Source: Sulfurimonas sp. | GTDB lineage: Bacteria; Campylobacterota; Campylobacteria; Campylobacterales; Sulfurimonadaceae | DNA length: 8,438 nt | Assembly (NCBI GenBank): GCA_026987995.1 | Contig: JALSMC010000261.1 | Coordinates: forward strand, 1 to 8,438 | Direction: 5' to 3' | In this document: piece by piece, positions 1-6,686 of the stretch | Numbering within the stretch: position 1 is the stretch's first letter | How the letters are laid out: each line of letters starts with the position of its first letter | Made by a program: the position numbers and the translations under genes | The notes under the pieces: generated by a model | Database searches by the model: none | Told to the model about the DNA's origin: nothing | What the model saw: the letters and a program-made list of their open reading frames with translations, nothing else

Positions 1-555
1 ATCCTAGAGCTTGGAACATCTGCTAAAATGCTTTCTATTGTTCCTTTATTAGCTGGTGGTGGTCTTTATGAGACTGGTGCTGGTGGATCTGCTCCTAAGC
101 ATGTTGATCAATTTCTTAAAGAAGGTCACCTTCGTTGGGATTCTTTAGGTGAAATTTTAGCACTTGCTGAATCACTACGTTTCTTAGGTCAGAAAAACTC
201 TGATGCAAAACTAACTGCTTTAACTGCAGGACTAGACAGTGCGAATGATGCTTACCTTGATAACAACAAAGAGCCAGGAAGAAAAGTTGGTCAACCAGAC
301 AATAAAGCTTCTCACTTCTTTGTAGCTCAGTACTGGGCTAAAGCTCTTGCTGAAGGTGACAATGCAGAATTAGCTGCTAAGTTTGCTCCAGTTGCTAAAG
401 AACTTAAGGAGAAAGAAGATACAATCATCTCTGAACTTCTTGCTGTTGAAGGTCAAGCTCAAGATATAGGTGGTTATTTCCATCCAGATGATGCTAAAGC
501 TGAAAAAGCTATGCGTCCATCTGCTACACTTAACGCTATTATTAACGCGATTTAA
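1..555 (+). CDS. icd: Isocitrate dehydrogenase (NADP+), monomeric type, C-terminal part
   Basis: Open from the first base of the window, so the 5' part lies outside; 184 C-terminal residues remain of a family that is usually about 735-745 residues. The enzyme interconverts isocitrate and 2-oxoglutarate plus CO2 with NADP(H) in the cytoplasm. Seen: the family block LGTSAKMLSIVPLLAGGG at visible residues 4-21, then GAGGSAPKH, DNNKEPGRKVG and a final RPSAT segment. Visible His34, Arg45 and Arg94 have the same mutual spacing as His589, Arg600 and Arg649, which I recall as the NADP 2'-phosphate ligands of the Azotobacter vinelandii enzyme, so NADP specificity is likely. The ATG at base 28 lies inside the conserved block and is not the start. 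A terminator follows the stop, so icd probably ends its own transcript ahead of mdh. In an organism with a reductive cycle it would work as the 2-oxoglutarate carboxylase step (inference). Confidence 0.96.
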   Translation: MLELGTSAKMLSIVPLLAGGGLYETGAGGSAPKHVDQFLKEGHLRWDSLGEILALAESLRFLGQKNSDAKLTALTAGLDSANDAYLDNNKEPGRKVGQPDNKASHFFVAQYWAKALAEGDNAELAAKFAPVAKELKEKEDTIISELLAVEGQAQDIGGYFHPDDAKAEKAMRPSATLNAIINAI

Positions 556-580
556 GTTTAAAAACTTACACTGTAAGTTC

Positions 581-617
581 TACTATGTGCATTTATGCAC
601 ATAGTATTTCGTTTTTT
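581..617 (+). terminator. Rho-independent terminator after icd, preceded by a second hairpin
   Basis: An 11-bp perfect stem (581-591 with 596-606, loop TTTA) is followed by TTTC and a run of six T at 612-617. One base upstream sits another perfect hairpin (563-569 with 573-579, loop ACT) that begins eight bases after the icd stop. A third short hairpin (625-630 with 634-639) follows. The tandem arrangement suggests efficient termination and 3'-end protection of the icd transcript. Confidence 0.88.
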
Positions 618-670
618 ATATGCTACTTTTTGTAAAAGTTTATATAAAAGGCGAAAAACCTTTCATACAT

Positions 671-724
671 GATACTTTGCTATACTTAAGTGATATGTGT
701 TAGCACATCCTTTTTAAGTGTATC
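671..724. repeat. Imperfect nested dyad upstream of mdh
   Basis: Three nested complementary pairs share one centre near base 701: GATAC 671-675 with GTATC 720-724, ACTTAA 684-689 with TTAAGT 714-719, and ATGTG 695-699 with CACAT 704-708. The pairing is interrupted by unpaired bases, chiefly an 8-base bulge at 676-683. It could be a leader structure or a protein-binding dyad; a TATACT hexamer at 681-686 inside it could be an alternative -10 box. No known riboswitch was recognised. Confidence 0.4.
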
Positions 725-730
725 TCTAAC

Positions 731-746
731 TGGTATCATACTATTT
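731..746 (+). promoter_or_regulatory. Candidate promoter of the mdh-fumC-sucCD unit
   Basis: TGGTATCAT at 731-739 matches an extended -10 (TGnTAtaAT) and would start transcription near base 746, about 18 bases before the mdh ATG. No convincing -35 box is seen; only a T-run lies at 711-715, which is common in Campylobacterota promoters. TATACT at 681-686 is a second candidate with a longer leader. An AGGGAG ribosome-binding site lies at 753-758, five bases before the ATG. Confidence 0.45.
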
Positions 747-763
747 AATATTAGGGAGTTTTA

Positions 764-1720
764 ATGAGTCAAGGAAAAAGAGTAGGAATAGTAGGTGCCG
801 GTAATGTTGGTGCTACGGTAGCATATTCTCTAGTAATGTTGGGTGCATGTCACGAAGTAATTTTACGTGATAATAAAATAGATGTTGCAAGAGGAAAGGC
901 ATTAGATATGTCTCAGGCTGCATCAGCTGTAAGAAGTCATACTGTTGTTAAAGTTGCTGAAGAGATGTCAGACTTAATTAACTGTGACGTAGTTGTTATA
1001 ACTGCTGGAAGTCCAAGACTACCAGGTATGAGTCGTGATGATTTACTTATGATAAACGCAAAAATCACAAAAGAAGTTATTCAAGGTGTAGCGAAGTACT
1101 CTCCTGATGCTATCATTATAATGGTTTCAAATCCTTTAGATGCTATGACTTATGTAGCACTTAAAGAGAGTGGTTTTGACAGAAGCCGTGTTATCGGTAT
1201 GGCTGGAATCTTAGATAGTTCAAGAATGGCTGCGTTTATTCAAGAAAAGCTTGGATATGGTGGTGGACAAATTCGTGCATCTGTTATGGGTGGTCATGGC
1301 GATGATATGGTTCCTCTTCCTCGTTACTCTACAGTTGCCGGTGTGCCTCTTTCAGATGTACTAACTGATGCTGAGATTGAAGAGATAGTTGAGCGAACAC
1401 GTAAGGGTGGGGCTGAAATAGTTGGACACTTAAAAACTGGTTCAGCATATTATGCTCCTGCTAAATCAACTGCTATTATGGTAAACGCGATACTTAAAGA
1501 TACGAAACAGATTTATCCTTGTGCAGTTTGTCTTGAGGGTGAGTATGGCTTTAGTGATGTTGTTTCAGGTGTACCTGTAATGATTGGTGCTAATGGTGCT
1601 GAGAAAATTCTTGAAGTGACACTTAATAAGCAAGAAAAAGAGATGTTTGAAAACTCTTGTAAATCAGTGCAAGGGCTTATCGATACATTAAATAAAAACA
1701 AATTTTTTGAGGAGAAGTAA
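764..1720 (+). CDS. mdh: Malate dehydrogenase, LDH-like type
   Basis: Interconverts malate and oxaloacetate with NAD(H) in the cytoplasm; 318 residues, normal for the LDH-like bacterial group. Seen: the Rossmann motif GAGNVG at residues 11-16; Asp36 at the end of the second strand, the usual sign of NAD rather than NADP use; the active-site loop RLPGMSR with Arg85 and Arg91, where Arg85 is typical of malate rather than lactate specificity; NPLD at 123-126; Asp151 and substrate-binding Arg154; catalytic His178 in GGHGDD. The ATG is preceded at good spacing by AGGGAG. It is the first gene of the unit and is followed after four bases by fumC, whose ribosome-binding site lies inside the mdh 3' end. 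In reductive operation it supplies malate to the fumarase encoded next. Confidence 0.96.
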   Translation: MSQGKRVGIVGAGNVGATVAYSLVMLGACHEVILRDNKIDVARGKALDMSQAASAVRSHTVVKVAEEMSDLINCDVVVITAGSPRLPGMSRDDLLMINAKITKEVIQGVAKYSPDAIIIMVSNPLDAMTYVALKESGFDRSRVIGMAGILDSSRMAAFIQEKLGYGGGQIRASVMGGHGDDMVPLPRYSTVAGVPLSDVLTDAEIEEIVERTRKGGAEIVGHLKTGSAYYAPAKSTAIMVNAILKDTKQIYPCAVCLEGEYGFSDVVSGVPVMIGANGAEKILEVTLNKQEKEMFENSCKSVQGLIDTLNKNKFFEEK

Positions 1721-1724
1721 TTAA

Positions 1725-3116
1725 ATGAATACAAGAATTGAAAAAGATACAATGGGTGAAATTAATGTTCCTGTAGATGCTTACTGGGCAGCGCAAACTC
1801 AGAGAAGTATTCAAAACTTTGCTATTGGTGAAGAGACTATGCCTTATGAGATTACTAGAGGTTTTTCCTATTTAAAAAAAGCAGCAGCTCTTGTAAATGC
1901 TGACCTTGGGACACTGGACCAAAAAATAGCAGATGCTATCGCGCAGGCTGCTGATGATATGCTTGCAGGAAAACTTGATGGAAACTATCCACTAGTTGTA
2001 TGGCAAACAGGTTCTGGTACACAGTCTAATATGAACAATAATGAAGTTCTTGCTAATCGTGCTACAGAAATTCTTGGTGGTGATTTTAGAACTGAGAAGC
2101 TTGTTCACCCAAATGATCATGTAAACAAATCACAAAGCTCTAACGATACTTATCCAACAGCACTTCACATTGCTGCAGTTATAGAAGTTGAAACAAAAGT
2201 TATTCCTGCTATACAAAAACTAAAAGCTACTTTAGCTGCTAAGTCTGCTAAATTTGAATCAGTTGTTAAAATTGGTCGTACACACCTTCAAGATGCTACA
2301 CCACTTACTCTTGGTCAAGAGATTAGTGGTTGGGTTGAAATGCTTAATAAGTGTGAAAAAATGGCTAAAGATTCTCTCGAAGCAGTTCGTGAACTTGCAC
2401 TTGGTGGAACAGCTGTAGGAACAGGACTTAATGCACATCCAGAAATGGGTGTACGTGTTGCTAAAAAAATAAGTGAATTAACTGGTCATGATTTTATCAC
2501 AGCACCAAATAAATTTCACTCACTTACTTCTCATGATGCTCTTGTTTATTCACATGGTGCTCTAAAAGCACTTGCAGCAGATATGATGAAAATCGCTAAT
2601 GATGTTAGATGGTTAGCATCTGGTCCTCGTTGTGGTCTTGGTGAGTTAGAGATTCCTGCAAATGAGCCAGGTTCTTCTATTATGCCAGGAAAAGTTAATC
2701 CTACTCAAGCAGAAGCTGTAACTATGGTTACATGTCAAGTTTTTGGTAATGATGTGGCTATCTCAATGGGTGCTTCACAAGGAAACTTTGAGCTAAATGT
2801 TTTCAAACCGGTTATTGCATTTAACTACTTACAGTCATGTCGTTTACTCGCTGACTCGATAGTTTCATTTAACGATCACTGTGCAATGGGTTTAGAGCCT
2901 GTTGCAGATAAAATAGATCATTTTTTACATGACTCATTAATGCTTGTTACTGCACTTAACCCTTATGTTGGTTATGATAATGCCGCTAAGATTGCAAAAA
3001 CTGCACACAAGAACAACTCTACTTTAAAAGAGACAGCTATTGAGCTTGGTCTTTTAACTGCAGAAGAGTTTGACAAGTATGTAATACCTGAAAATATGAT
3101 CGCACCCAAAGCTTAA
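1725..3116 (+). CDS. fumC: Fumarate hydratase, class II
   Basis: Reversibly hydrates fumarate to malate; an iron-independent, normally homotetrameric cytoplasmic enzyme of the aspartase/fumarase superfamily. The 463 residues match the usual length of about 465. Seen: [13 protein letters not shown] at 95-107, the SSNDTYPTA block at 138-146, [10 protein letters not shown] at 184-193 with catalytic His187, and the signature [11 protein letters not shown] at 316-326 with Ser317 as the expected catalytic base, Lys323 and Asn325. The fumarase-type residues through these blocks argue against aspartase or argininosuccinate lyase. GAGGAG at 1710-1715 lies in the end of mdh, and only four bases separate the two genes, so translation is probably coupled. 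Being class II, it does not depend on the oxygen-sensitive Fe-S cluster of class I fumarases. Confidence 0.96.
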   Translation: MNTRIEKDTMGEINVPVDAYWAAQTQRSIQNFAIGEETMPYEITRGFSYLKKAAALVNADLGTLDQKIADAIAQAADDMLAGKLDGNYPLVVWQTGSGTQSNMNNNEVLANRATEILGGDFRTEKLVHPNDHVNKSQSSNDTYPTALHIAAVIEVETKVIPAIQKLKATLAAKSAKFESVVKIGRTHLQDATPLTLGQEISGWVEMLNKCEKMAKDSLEAVRELALGGTAVGTGLNAHPEMGVRVAKKISELTGHDFITAPNKFHSLTSHDALVYSHGALKALAADMMKIANDVRWLASGPRCGLGELEIPANEPGSSIMPGKVNPTQAEAVTMVTCQVFGNDVAISMGASQGNFELNVFKPVIAFNYLQSCRLLADSIVSFNDHCAMGLEPVADKIDHFLHDSLMLVTALNPYVGYDNAAKIAKTAHKNNSTLKETAIELGLLTAEEFDKYVIPENMIAPKA

Positions 3117-3158
3117 GAGCCAGTGCATATAAAATAAATTTTAAATCAAGGAGAATAA

Positions 3159-4331
3159 ATGAATATACATGAGTATCAAGCAAAACAAATTTTTGCTAAA
3201 TATGGTGTTCCAACACCAAAAGGTATAATGGTTGAAAGCGTACCCGCAGCTGTAAAAGCGGCAGAAGAACTTGGTGGTCCAATATGGGTTGTTAAGGCTC
3301 AAATTCATGCAGGTGGACGTGGTCTTGGTGGTGGTGTTAAACTTGCTAAGTCTATTGAAGAAGTAAAAGAATTATCAGAAGAAATTCTTGGTATGACTTT
3401 AGTTACACATCAAACTGATGCTAATGGAAAACTAGTTCAAAAACTATACATCGAAGATGGTGCAGATATTAAAGCTGAGTACTACCTTTCTGTTGTTTTA
3501 GACAGAAAACTAGAAATGCCTTCTATCGTTGCATCTACTGAAGGTGGAATGAATATTGAAGATGTTGCAGAAAACACTCCTGAAAAAATCATTAAAGTTC
3601 CTGTTGATCCAGCTATTGGTTTTCAAGGCTTTCACGGTCGTGAACTAGCATTTGGTCTTGGTATCACTGACAAAACAGAGCAAAAAAACATTATTAATTT
3701 TGCAAAAAAACTTTTTAAAGTATATACTGAAAATGATGCAGAAATGATTGAAATTAATCCTTTGATTAGAACAGGTGAGGGTACATTCTTAGCACTTGAT
3801 GGAAAAATGGGATTTGATAACTCTGCTTTAGGGCGTCACCCAGACATCGAAGCTATGAGAGACTTGTCTGAAGAAGATGCTGATGAAGTAGAAGCTGCTA
3901 AATATGGTCTTTCTTATGTTGCTCTTGATGGTGAAATAGGTTGTATGGTAAATGGTGCTGGTCTTGCGATGGGTACTATGGATACAATCAATCACATGGG
4001 TGGAACACCTGCTAACTTCCTTGACGTTGGTGGTAGTGCAAATGCAGAGACTGTTGCAAAAGGTTTTGAGATTATTCTTAAAAATCCAAATGTTAAAGCT
4101 ATTTTTGTAAATATTTTTGGTGGAATTGTTCGCTGTGACCGTATCGCTAATGGTATTATTGAAGCAACAAAAATTACAGATGTAAATGTACCTGTAATTG
4201 TACGTCTTGATGGAACAAATGCTCCAGAAGCTTCTGAAATTTTAAATAAAGCAAATATATCTAACTTAATTGTTGGTACAGATTTAGCTGACGGTGCTGC
4301 TAAGGCCGTTGCTGCTGCGAAAGGAAACTAA
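3159..4331 (+). CDS. sucC: Succinyl-CoA ligase (ADP-forming), beta subunit
   Basis: With SucD it interconverts succinate, CoA and ATP with succinyl-CoA, ADP and phosphate; the beta subunit carries the ATP-grasp nucleotide site. Length 390, typical (about 388). Seen: the N-terminal MNIHEYQAK block, VVKAQIHAGGRG at 44-55 with the nucleotide-binding Lys46, EMIEINPL at 195-202 and LDGKM at 213-217 for metal binding, then the CoA-ligase half with NFLDVGG at 286-292 and IFGGIVRCD at 319-327. AAGGAG at 3148-3153 is well placed before the ATG. The 42-base gap from fumC is the largest in the unit and holds only AT-rich sequence with TATAAA; no terminator is visible, so cotranscription is expected. Confidence 0.95.
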   Translation: MNIHEYQAKQIFAKYGVPTPKGIMVESVPAAVKAAEELGGPIWVVKAQIHAGGRGLGGGVKLAKSIEEVKELSEEILGMTLVTHQTDANGKLVQKLYIEDGADIKAEYYLSVVLDRKLEMPSIVASTEGGMNIEDVAENTPEKIIKVPVDPAIGFQGFHGRELAFGLGITDKTEQKNIINFAKKLFKVYTENDAEMIEINPLIRTGEGTFLALDGKMGFDNSALGRHPDIEAMRDLSEEDADEVEAAKYGLSYVALDGEIGCMVNGAGLAMGTMDTINHMGGTPANFLDVGGSANAETVAKGFEIILKNPNVKAIFVNIFGGIVRCDRIANGIIEATKITDVNVPVIVRLDGTNAPEASEILNKANISNLIVGTDLADGAAKAVAAAKGN

Positions 4332-4335
4332 TTAA

Positions 4336-5211
4336 ATGTCAATTTTAGTAAATAAAGATACAAAAGTAATCGTTCAAGGTTTCACAGGAAAAGAGGGTTC
4401 TTTTCATGCTGAGCAGTGTTTAGCATATGGAACTCAAATTGTTGGTGGTGTTACACCAAATAAAGGTGGACAAACTCACCTTGATAAGCCTGTTTTTAAC
4501 ACAGTTGCAGATGCAGTTAAAACTACTGGTGCTACTGTTTCTATGATTTTTGTTCCACCTGCTTTTGTTGGTGATGCTGTTATGGAAGCTGCTGAAGCTG
4601 GGATTGAACTTGCTGTAATTATTACAGAAGGCGCTCCGGTTAAAGATATGCAAATGGCTAAAGCTCATGCAACTAAACATGGTATGAAAACACTAGGGCC
4701 AAACTGTCCGGGTGTTATTACGGCTGAAGAATGTAAAATAGGAATTATGCCTGGTATGATTTTCAAGAAAGGTAATGTTGGGCTTATTTCAAAGTCTGGT
4801 ACATTAACTTATGAAGGTGCTAATCAAGTTTGTAAAGAAGGTTTTGGTATTTCAACTGCTGTTGGTATCGGTGGAGATCCAATTATTGGTCTTTCATATC
4901 TTCAACTTCTTCCAATGTTTGAAGCAGATCCAGAAACTGAGTGTATAGTTATGATTGGTGAAATTGGTGGAGATCTTGAAATTCAAGCTGCCGCTTACAT
5001 CAAAGAACATATCACTAAACCAGTTGTTGCATTTATTGCAGGTCAAACTGCTCCTAAAGGTAAAACAATGGGTCATGCTGGTGCAATAGTATCAGGTTCA
5101 GCAGGAACTGCTGCAGAAAAAATGGCTGCACTAGAAGCTGCGGGTGCAACAGTTGTTGTTTCTCCAGCTGAAATCGGTCAAGCAGTAACTAAGGCAATGG
5201 CAAAAAAGTAA
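4336..5211 (+). CDS. sucD: Succinyl-CoA ligase, alpha subunit
   Basis: Partner of SucC; it binds CoA and carries the phosphohistidine intermediate. Length 291, typical. Seen: the CoA-binding Rossmann start VQGFTGKEG at 13-21, ITEGAPV at 96-102, GPNCPG at 121-126, SKSGTLTYE at 152-160 and GHAGAIVSG at 246-254, where His247 is the expected phosphorylated histidine. It starts four bases after sucC, with AAAGGA in the sucC end serving as ribosome-binding site. The TAA stop overlaps the ATG of the next small gene by one base (TAATG). In many Campylobacterota, genes for 2-oxoglutarate:acceptor oxidoreductase sit near sucCD (from memory); here they are not the next genes. Confidence 0.96.
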   Translation: MSILVNKDTKVIVQGFTGKEGSFHAEQCLAYGTQIVGGVTPNKGGQTHLDKPVFNTVADAVKTTGATVSMIFVPPAFVGDAVMEAAEAGIELAVIITEGAPVKDMQMAKAHATKHGMKTLGPNCPGVITAEECKIGIMPGMIFKKGNVGLISKSGTLTYEGANQVCKEGFGISTAVGIGGDPIIGLSYLQLLPMFEADPETECIVMIGEIGGDLEIQAAAYIKEHITKPVVAFIAGQTAPKGKTMGHAGAIVSGSAGTAAEKMAALEAAGATVVVSPAEIGQAVTKAMAKK

Positions 5212-5459
5212 TGATAAGAACTTTAGAATTACAAGACTTAAGTTGCGGCGCTTGCGCTGAGACTATTAGGATAGGACTAGACCTTGCAGGTTTTACATCT
5301 GTAAAGGTTTCTCTTTTAACACATCCTCATACAGCATCAGCTGAAATAATTGATGATGAACATTTGGAACTTTTCAAATCAGTTCTAAGAGGTCATGGTT
5401 ACCTCTTAATTGATGACGAGCTTCAAAAACCTGATAAACCATCAGGCGATTACGCTTAG
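5211..5459 (+). CDS. Small HMA-like CxxC protein coupled to sucD
   Basis: An 82-residue protein resembling a single heavy-metal-associated domain. Seen: LSCGAC at 10-15, the two-cysteine metal site of the fold with Leu where the classical MxCxxC has Met; then a helix-like stretch, a GFTSVKVSLL strand and an AEII strand, and a second helix ending in GYLLID, i.e. the beta-alpha-beta-beta-alpha-beta order expected. The C-terminal 15 residues are polar and lack motifs. There is no signal peptide or membrane segment, so it should be cytosolic. Its ATG overlaps the sucD stop, so translation should depend on ribosomes finishing sucD, and it lies ahead of the unit's terminator. A copper or other soft-metal chaperone role is possible, but why it is tied to the citric acid cycle is unknown. 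The fold is moderately certain, the function is not. Confidence 0.75.
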   Translation: MIRTLELQDLSCGACAETIRIGLDLAGFTSVKVSLLTHPHTASAEIIDDEHLELFKSVLRGHGYLLIDDELQKPDKPSGDYA

Positions 5460-5476
5460 AAAATATCAATATCTTC

Positions 5477-5507
5477 AAGGCAGGCTTTTATAGCTTGTCT
5501 TTTTTTT
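5477..5507 (+). terminator. Rho-independent terminator ending the mdh-sucCD unit
   Basis: A 9-bp stem (5477-5485 with 5493-5501, two G-T wobbles, loop of seven) runs directly into eight T at 5500-5507. It lies 17 bases after the stop of the small CxxC gene and just before the 3' end of the convergent tetR, so it separates the two units. Confidence 0.88.
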
Positions 5508-5534
5508 AATTCCATACTTAATATTATTTAATAT

Positions 5535-6152
5535 TTAAGCTTTAATGCTTTCCCAAAAGAAGTCTACATGCTTTTCAAAATGTGTAGAGAGAGCATTTGT
5601 AGAGAGTGAATCAAAGTGCATTAAAGTAATCTGTAGTCTAATATAGAATAAGGTGGATAAAAACTCATAAGAAACCATCATTGGGTCGCTAGATCGTATA
5701 GTGGCGTTCTGCATCATTATAAAGAAGCCCTCTGAGAGCACTTTAACATTTTTATCATGGAATTCTGCTTGAAACTGCACTCTAAGCTCTCTGTTTTGCA
5801 TGAGTTCAATCATTAATAATCTAAACATATTCTCATTCGTTTTATCAAAAGTAAGCATCTTTTGCTGCAAGGCAAACTTTTGTAAAAATGGCTTTCCTCT
5901 TGTTGCTAATTCCTTTATCTCTTCAGATGAAAGAGAGAAGGGTGAGGAGAATATACCCTTTGCAACTTCAAGAAATATCTCTTCTTTATTTTTATAGTGA
6001 TTATAGATAGCACTCTCTCTTATTCCCACTTCGGCAGCGATTTTTCTTACACTTGCACCCTTGTATCCTAGTTTAGAGAATAGGGTAGTTGATACCTTAA
6101 GTATCTTTTCTTTAGTTCCAGTACGTTTGGTGTGTGTCGTGCTTGTAGGCAT
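5535..6152 (-). CDS. TetR/AcrR-family transcriptional regulator
   Basis: A 205-residue one-component repressor of typical family length. Seen: the N-terminal helix KEKILKVSTTLFSKLGYKG at 14-32, the helix-turn-helix segment from SVRKIAAEVG to the hallmark IYNHYKNKEEIF (34-60), and a C-terminal all-helical ligand and dimer region without recognisable subfamily motifs. AAGGAG on the minus strand, complementary to about 6158-6164, precedes the ATG. It reads toward the terminator of the sucCD unit and away from rnpB. Its upstream region holds four related palindromes around a perfect minus-strand TATAAT, so it very probably represses itself. No efflux pump or fatty-acid gene adjoins it here, so the ligand and other targets cannot be inferred. 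Half-sites of the TGAAC/GTTCA kind occur in several TetR subfamilies and do not settle the class. Confidence 0.93.
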   Translation of the reverse strand: MPTSTTHTKRTGTKEKILKVSTTLFSKLGYKGASVRKIAAEVGIRESAIYNHYKNKEEIFLEVAKGIFSSPFSLSSEEIKELATRGKPFLQKFALQQKMLTFDKTNENMFRLLMIELMQNRELRVQFQAEFHDKNVKVLSEGFFIMMQNATIRSSDPMMVSYEFLSTLFYIRLQITLMHFDSLSTNALSTHFEKHVDFFWESIKA

Positions 6153-6174
6153 TTAAAGCTCCTTTTTGTATATG

Positions 6175-6188
6175 TGAACACTTGTTAA
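6175..6188. promoter_or_regulatory. Operator site 1
   Basis: TGAACACTTGTTAA: half-sites TGAAC and GTTAA around four bases. It falls in the tetR leader just after the predicted start point, a roadblock or autorepression position. Confidence 0.65.
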
Positions 6189-6198
6189 TATTAATCTT

Positions 6199-6204
6199 AT
6201 TATA
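6199..6204 (-). promoter_or_regulatory. -10 box of the tetR promoter
   Basis: The minus strand reads TATAAT from 6204 to 6199, a perfect -10 hexamer; transcription would start near 6192 with a leader of about 40 bases. No good -35 box is found at 16-18 bp spacing. Operator site 2 lies immediately upstream of the hexamer and site 1 covers about +4 to +17, so bound protein would block this promoter. Confidence 0.6.
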
Positions 6205-6206
6205 TA

Positions 6207-6251
6207 TGAACAAGTGTTAATATTAGCTTATACTATATTAACACTTGTTCA
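6207..6251. promoter_or_regulatory. Operator sites 2 and 3, a perfect 17-bp inverted repeat
   Basis: Site 2 is TGAACAAGTGTTAA (6207-6220). Site 3 is its exact reverse complement (6238-6251). The match extends three bases inward on each side, giving 17-bp arms (6207-6223 and 6235-6251) around 11 bases. Each arm is itself a palindrome, so the unit can hold two dimers placed symmetrically between the leftward TATAAT (6204-6199) and the candidate rightward TATACT (6229-6234). Confidence 0.7.
6229..6234 (+). promoter_or_regulatory. Candidate rightward -10 inside the operator array
   Basis: TATACT on the + strand would start transcription near 6241, inside operator site 3, and read into rnpB. No clear -35 box is present. 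Together with the leftward TATAAT it gives a nearly symmetric divergent pair bracketed by operators. Speculative without transcript data. Confidence 0.3.
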
Positions 6252-6264
6252 CTTTGTTATATCT

Positions 6265-6288
6265 AGCTATGAACATCTGTTCATAGCT
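6265..6288. promoter_or_regulatory. Operator site 4, the most symmetric copy
   Basis: Arms AGCTATGAACA (6265-6275) and TGTTCATAGCT (6278-6288) are perfect 11-bp inverted repeats around TC. The core has the same TGAAC-N4-GTTCA form as the other sites. Its right edge lies about 31 bases before the rnpB -10 box, so it sits just upstream of the core rnpB promoter. It has no T-run on either transcribed side and is not a terminator. Confidence 0.65.
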
Positions 6289-6318
6289 CAAAAAAAGCTA
6301 TATAAAGGTTACTTTGAG

Positions 6319-6331
6319 TACAATCACACAG
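6319..6331 (+). promoter_or_regulatory. rnpB promoter, -10 box and start
   Basis: TACAAT at 6319-6324, preceded by TTTGAG, would place the start at about 6329-6331, exactly where the P1 helix of RNase P RNA begins. This agreement between box position and RNA 5' end supports the call. No -35 hexamer is clear. Confidence 0.6.
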
Positions 6332-6652
6332 GTACAAAGATAGTTACTTGGGTCTCCCAAGAGGAAAGTCCGAGCTGCTGTAAGACAGTGTTCCATTTAA
6401 CGAATGGCCGTAGCAATACGAGGGAAAGTGCAACAGAGATTAGACTTCTTGTGTTAGCACAAGTAAAGGTGAAAAGGTGTGTGTAAGAGACCACCAGTTT
6501 CTATAGCAATATAGAGAGCTTGTAAACCCAACATGGCAGCAAGAAACAGATGGTTAGCGTCTTACATTGCTATTGTTTCGCTAGAGGCACAACGTAAGGT
6601 GTGCAGTAGATTAATAACTATTACTACAAAACTCGGCTTATTTGTACCTGCT
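6329..6652 (+). ncRNA. rnpB: RNase P RNA (type A)
   Basis: Catalytic RNA that removes 5' leaders from tRNA precursors. The core helices can be paired by eye: P1 CAGGTACAAA 6329-6338 with TTTGTACCTG 6641-6650 (10 perfect bp); P2 6339-6346 with 6615-6622 (eight pairs including one G-T); P3 a simple hairpin, CTTGGG 6347-6352 with CCCAAG 6356-6361; and the pseudoknotted P4, AAG 6366-6368 plus CCGAG 6370-6374 with CTCGG 6632-6636 plus CTT 6637-6639, leaving the invariant bulged U at 6369. Conserved blocks are GAGGAAAGTCC (6361-6371), GTAAGAGACCACCAG (6483-6497), GTAAACCC (6522-6529), AGATTAATAACT (near 6609-6620) and ACTCGGCTTA (6631-6640). The exact ends are inferred from P1. No strong terminator follows. 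It lies beside the tetR operator array, which is unexpected for a housekeeping RNA. Confidence 0.96.
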
Positions 6653-6686
6653 TTATAAACAATAGACTCCAATAAAGGCTTTATCT

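Larger units (their letters stand above)
6171..6288. repeat. Four-copy phased operator array between tetR and rnpB
   Basis: Four palindromes with TGAAC or TTAAC arms and a 4-bp spacer are centred at 6181.5, 6213.5, 6244.5 and 6276.5, i.e. 32, 31 and 32 bp apart, close to three turns of B-DNA. Sequence around copies 1 and 2 is also alike outside the palindrome: 20 of 23 bases match between 6171-6193 and 6203-6225. This suggests duplication of a unit of about 32 bp. The likely ligand is the adjacent TetR protein (inference from position and symmetry). Confidence 0.8.

Noticed and set aside
694..708. The 12-mer TGTGTTAGCACA upstream of mdh also occurs in rnpB near 6450-6461.
   Set aside because: In both places it is a short self-complementary hairpin, and in rnpB it is part of a normal helix. 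Such a short AT-rich palindrome can recur by chance.
1513..1752. Minus-strand open frame across the mdh-fumC junction.
   Set aside because: Antisense shadow of mdh with biased Ser/Phe content and no start signals.
4420..5076. Two minus-strand open frames (4420-4680 and 4894-5076) inside sucD.
   Set aside because: Antisense shadows of a highly conserved gene, rich in Asn, Ser and Cys, without family features.
5800..5997. Plus-strand open frame inside tetR.
   Set aside because: Antisense to the TetR gene and without ribosome-binding site or protein features.
6265..6288. Perfect 11-bp inverted repeat as a terminator.
   Set aside because: The A-run is on the 3' side of the + strand, so neither transcript would have a T-run after the hairpin, and its core matches the other three operators.
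6171..6298. Regular repeats of about 32 bp that could suggest a small CRISPR array.
   Set aside because: The repeated part is a 14-bp palindrome in a degenerating tandem unit, one copy is inverted, and there are no unique spacers or cas genes. Operators explain it better.
6214..6486. A 90-codon open frame on the + strand over the operator array and the start of rnpB.
   Set aside because: Its second half lies inside RNase P RNA, whose helices are fully accounted for, and its first half crosses the operators and the rnpB promoter. There is no ribosome-binding site and no protein-like pattern.
6650..6685. GCTTTAT direct repeats and an ATAAAG complement after rnpB as a terminator.
   Set aside because: Pairs are short and A-T only with no T-run; not supported as a terminator.
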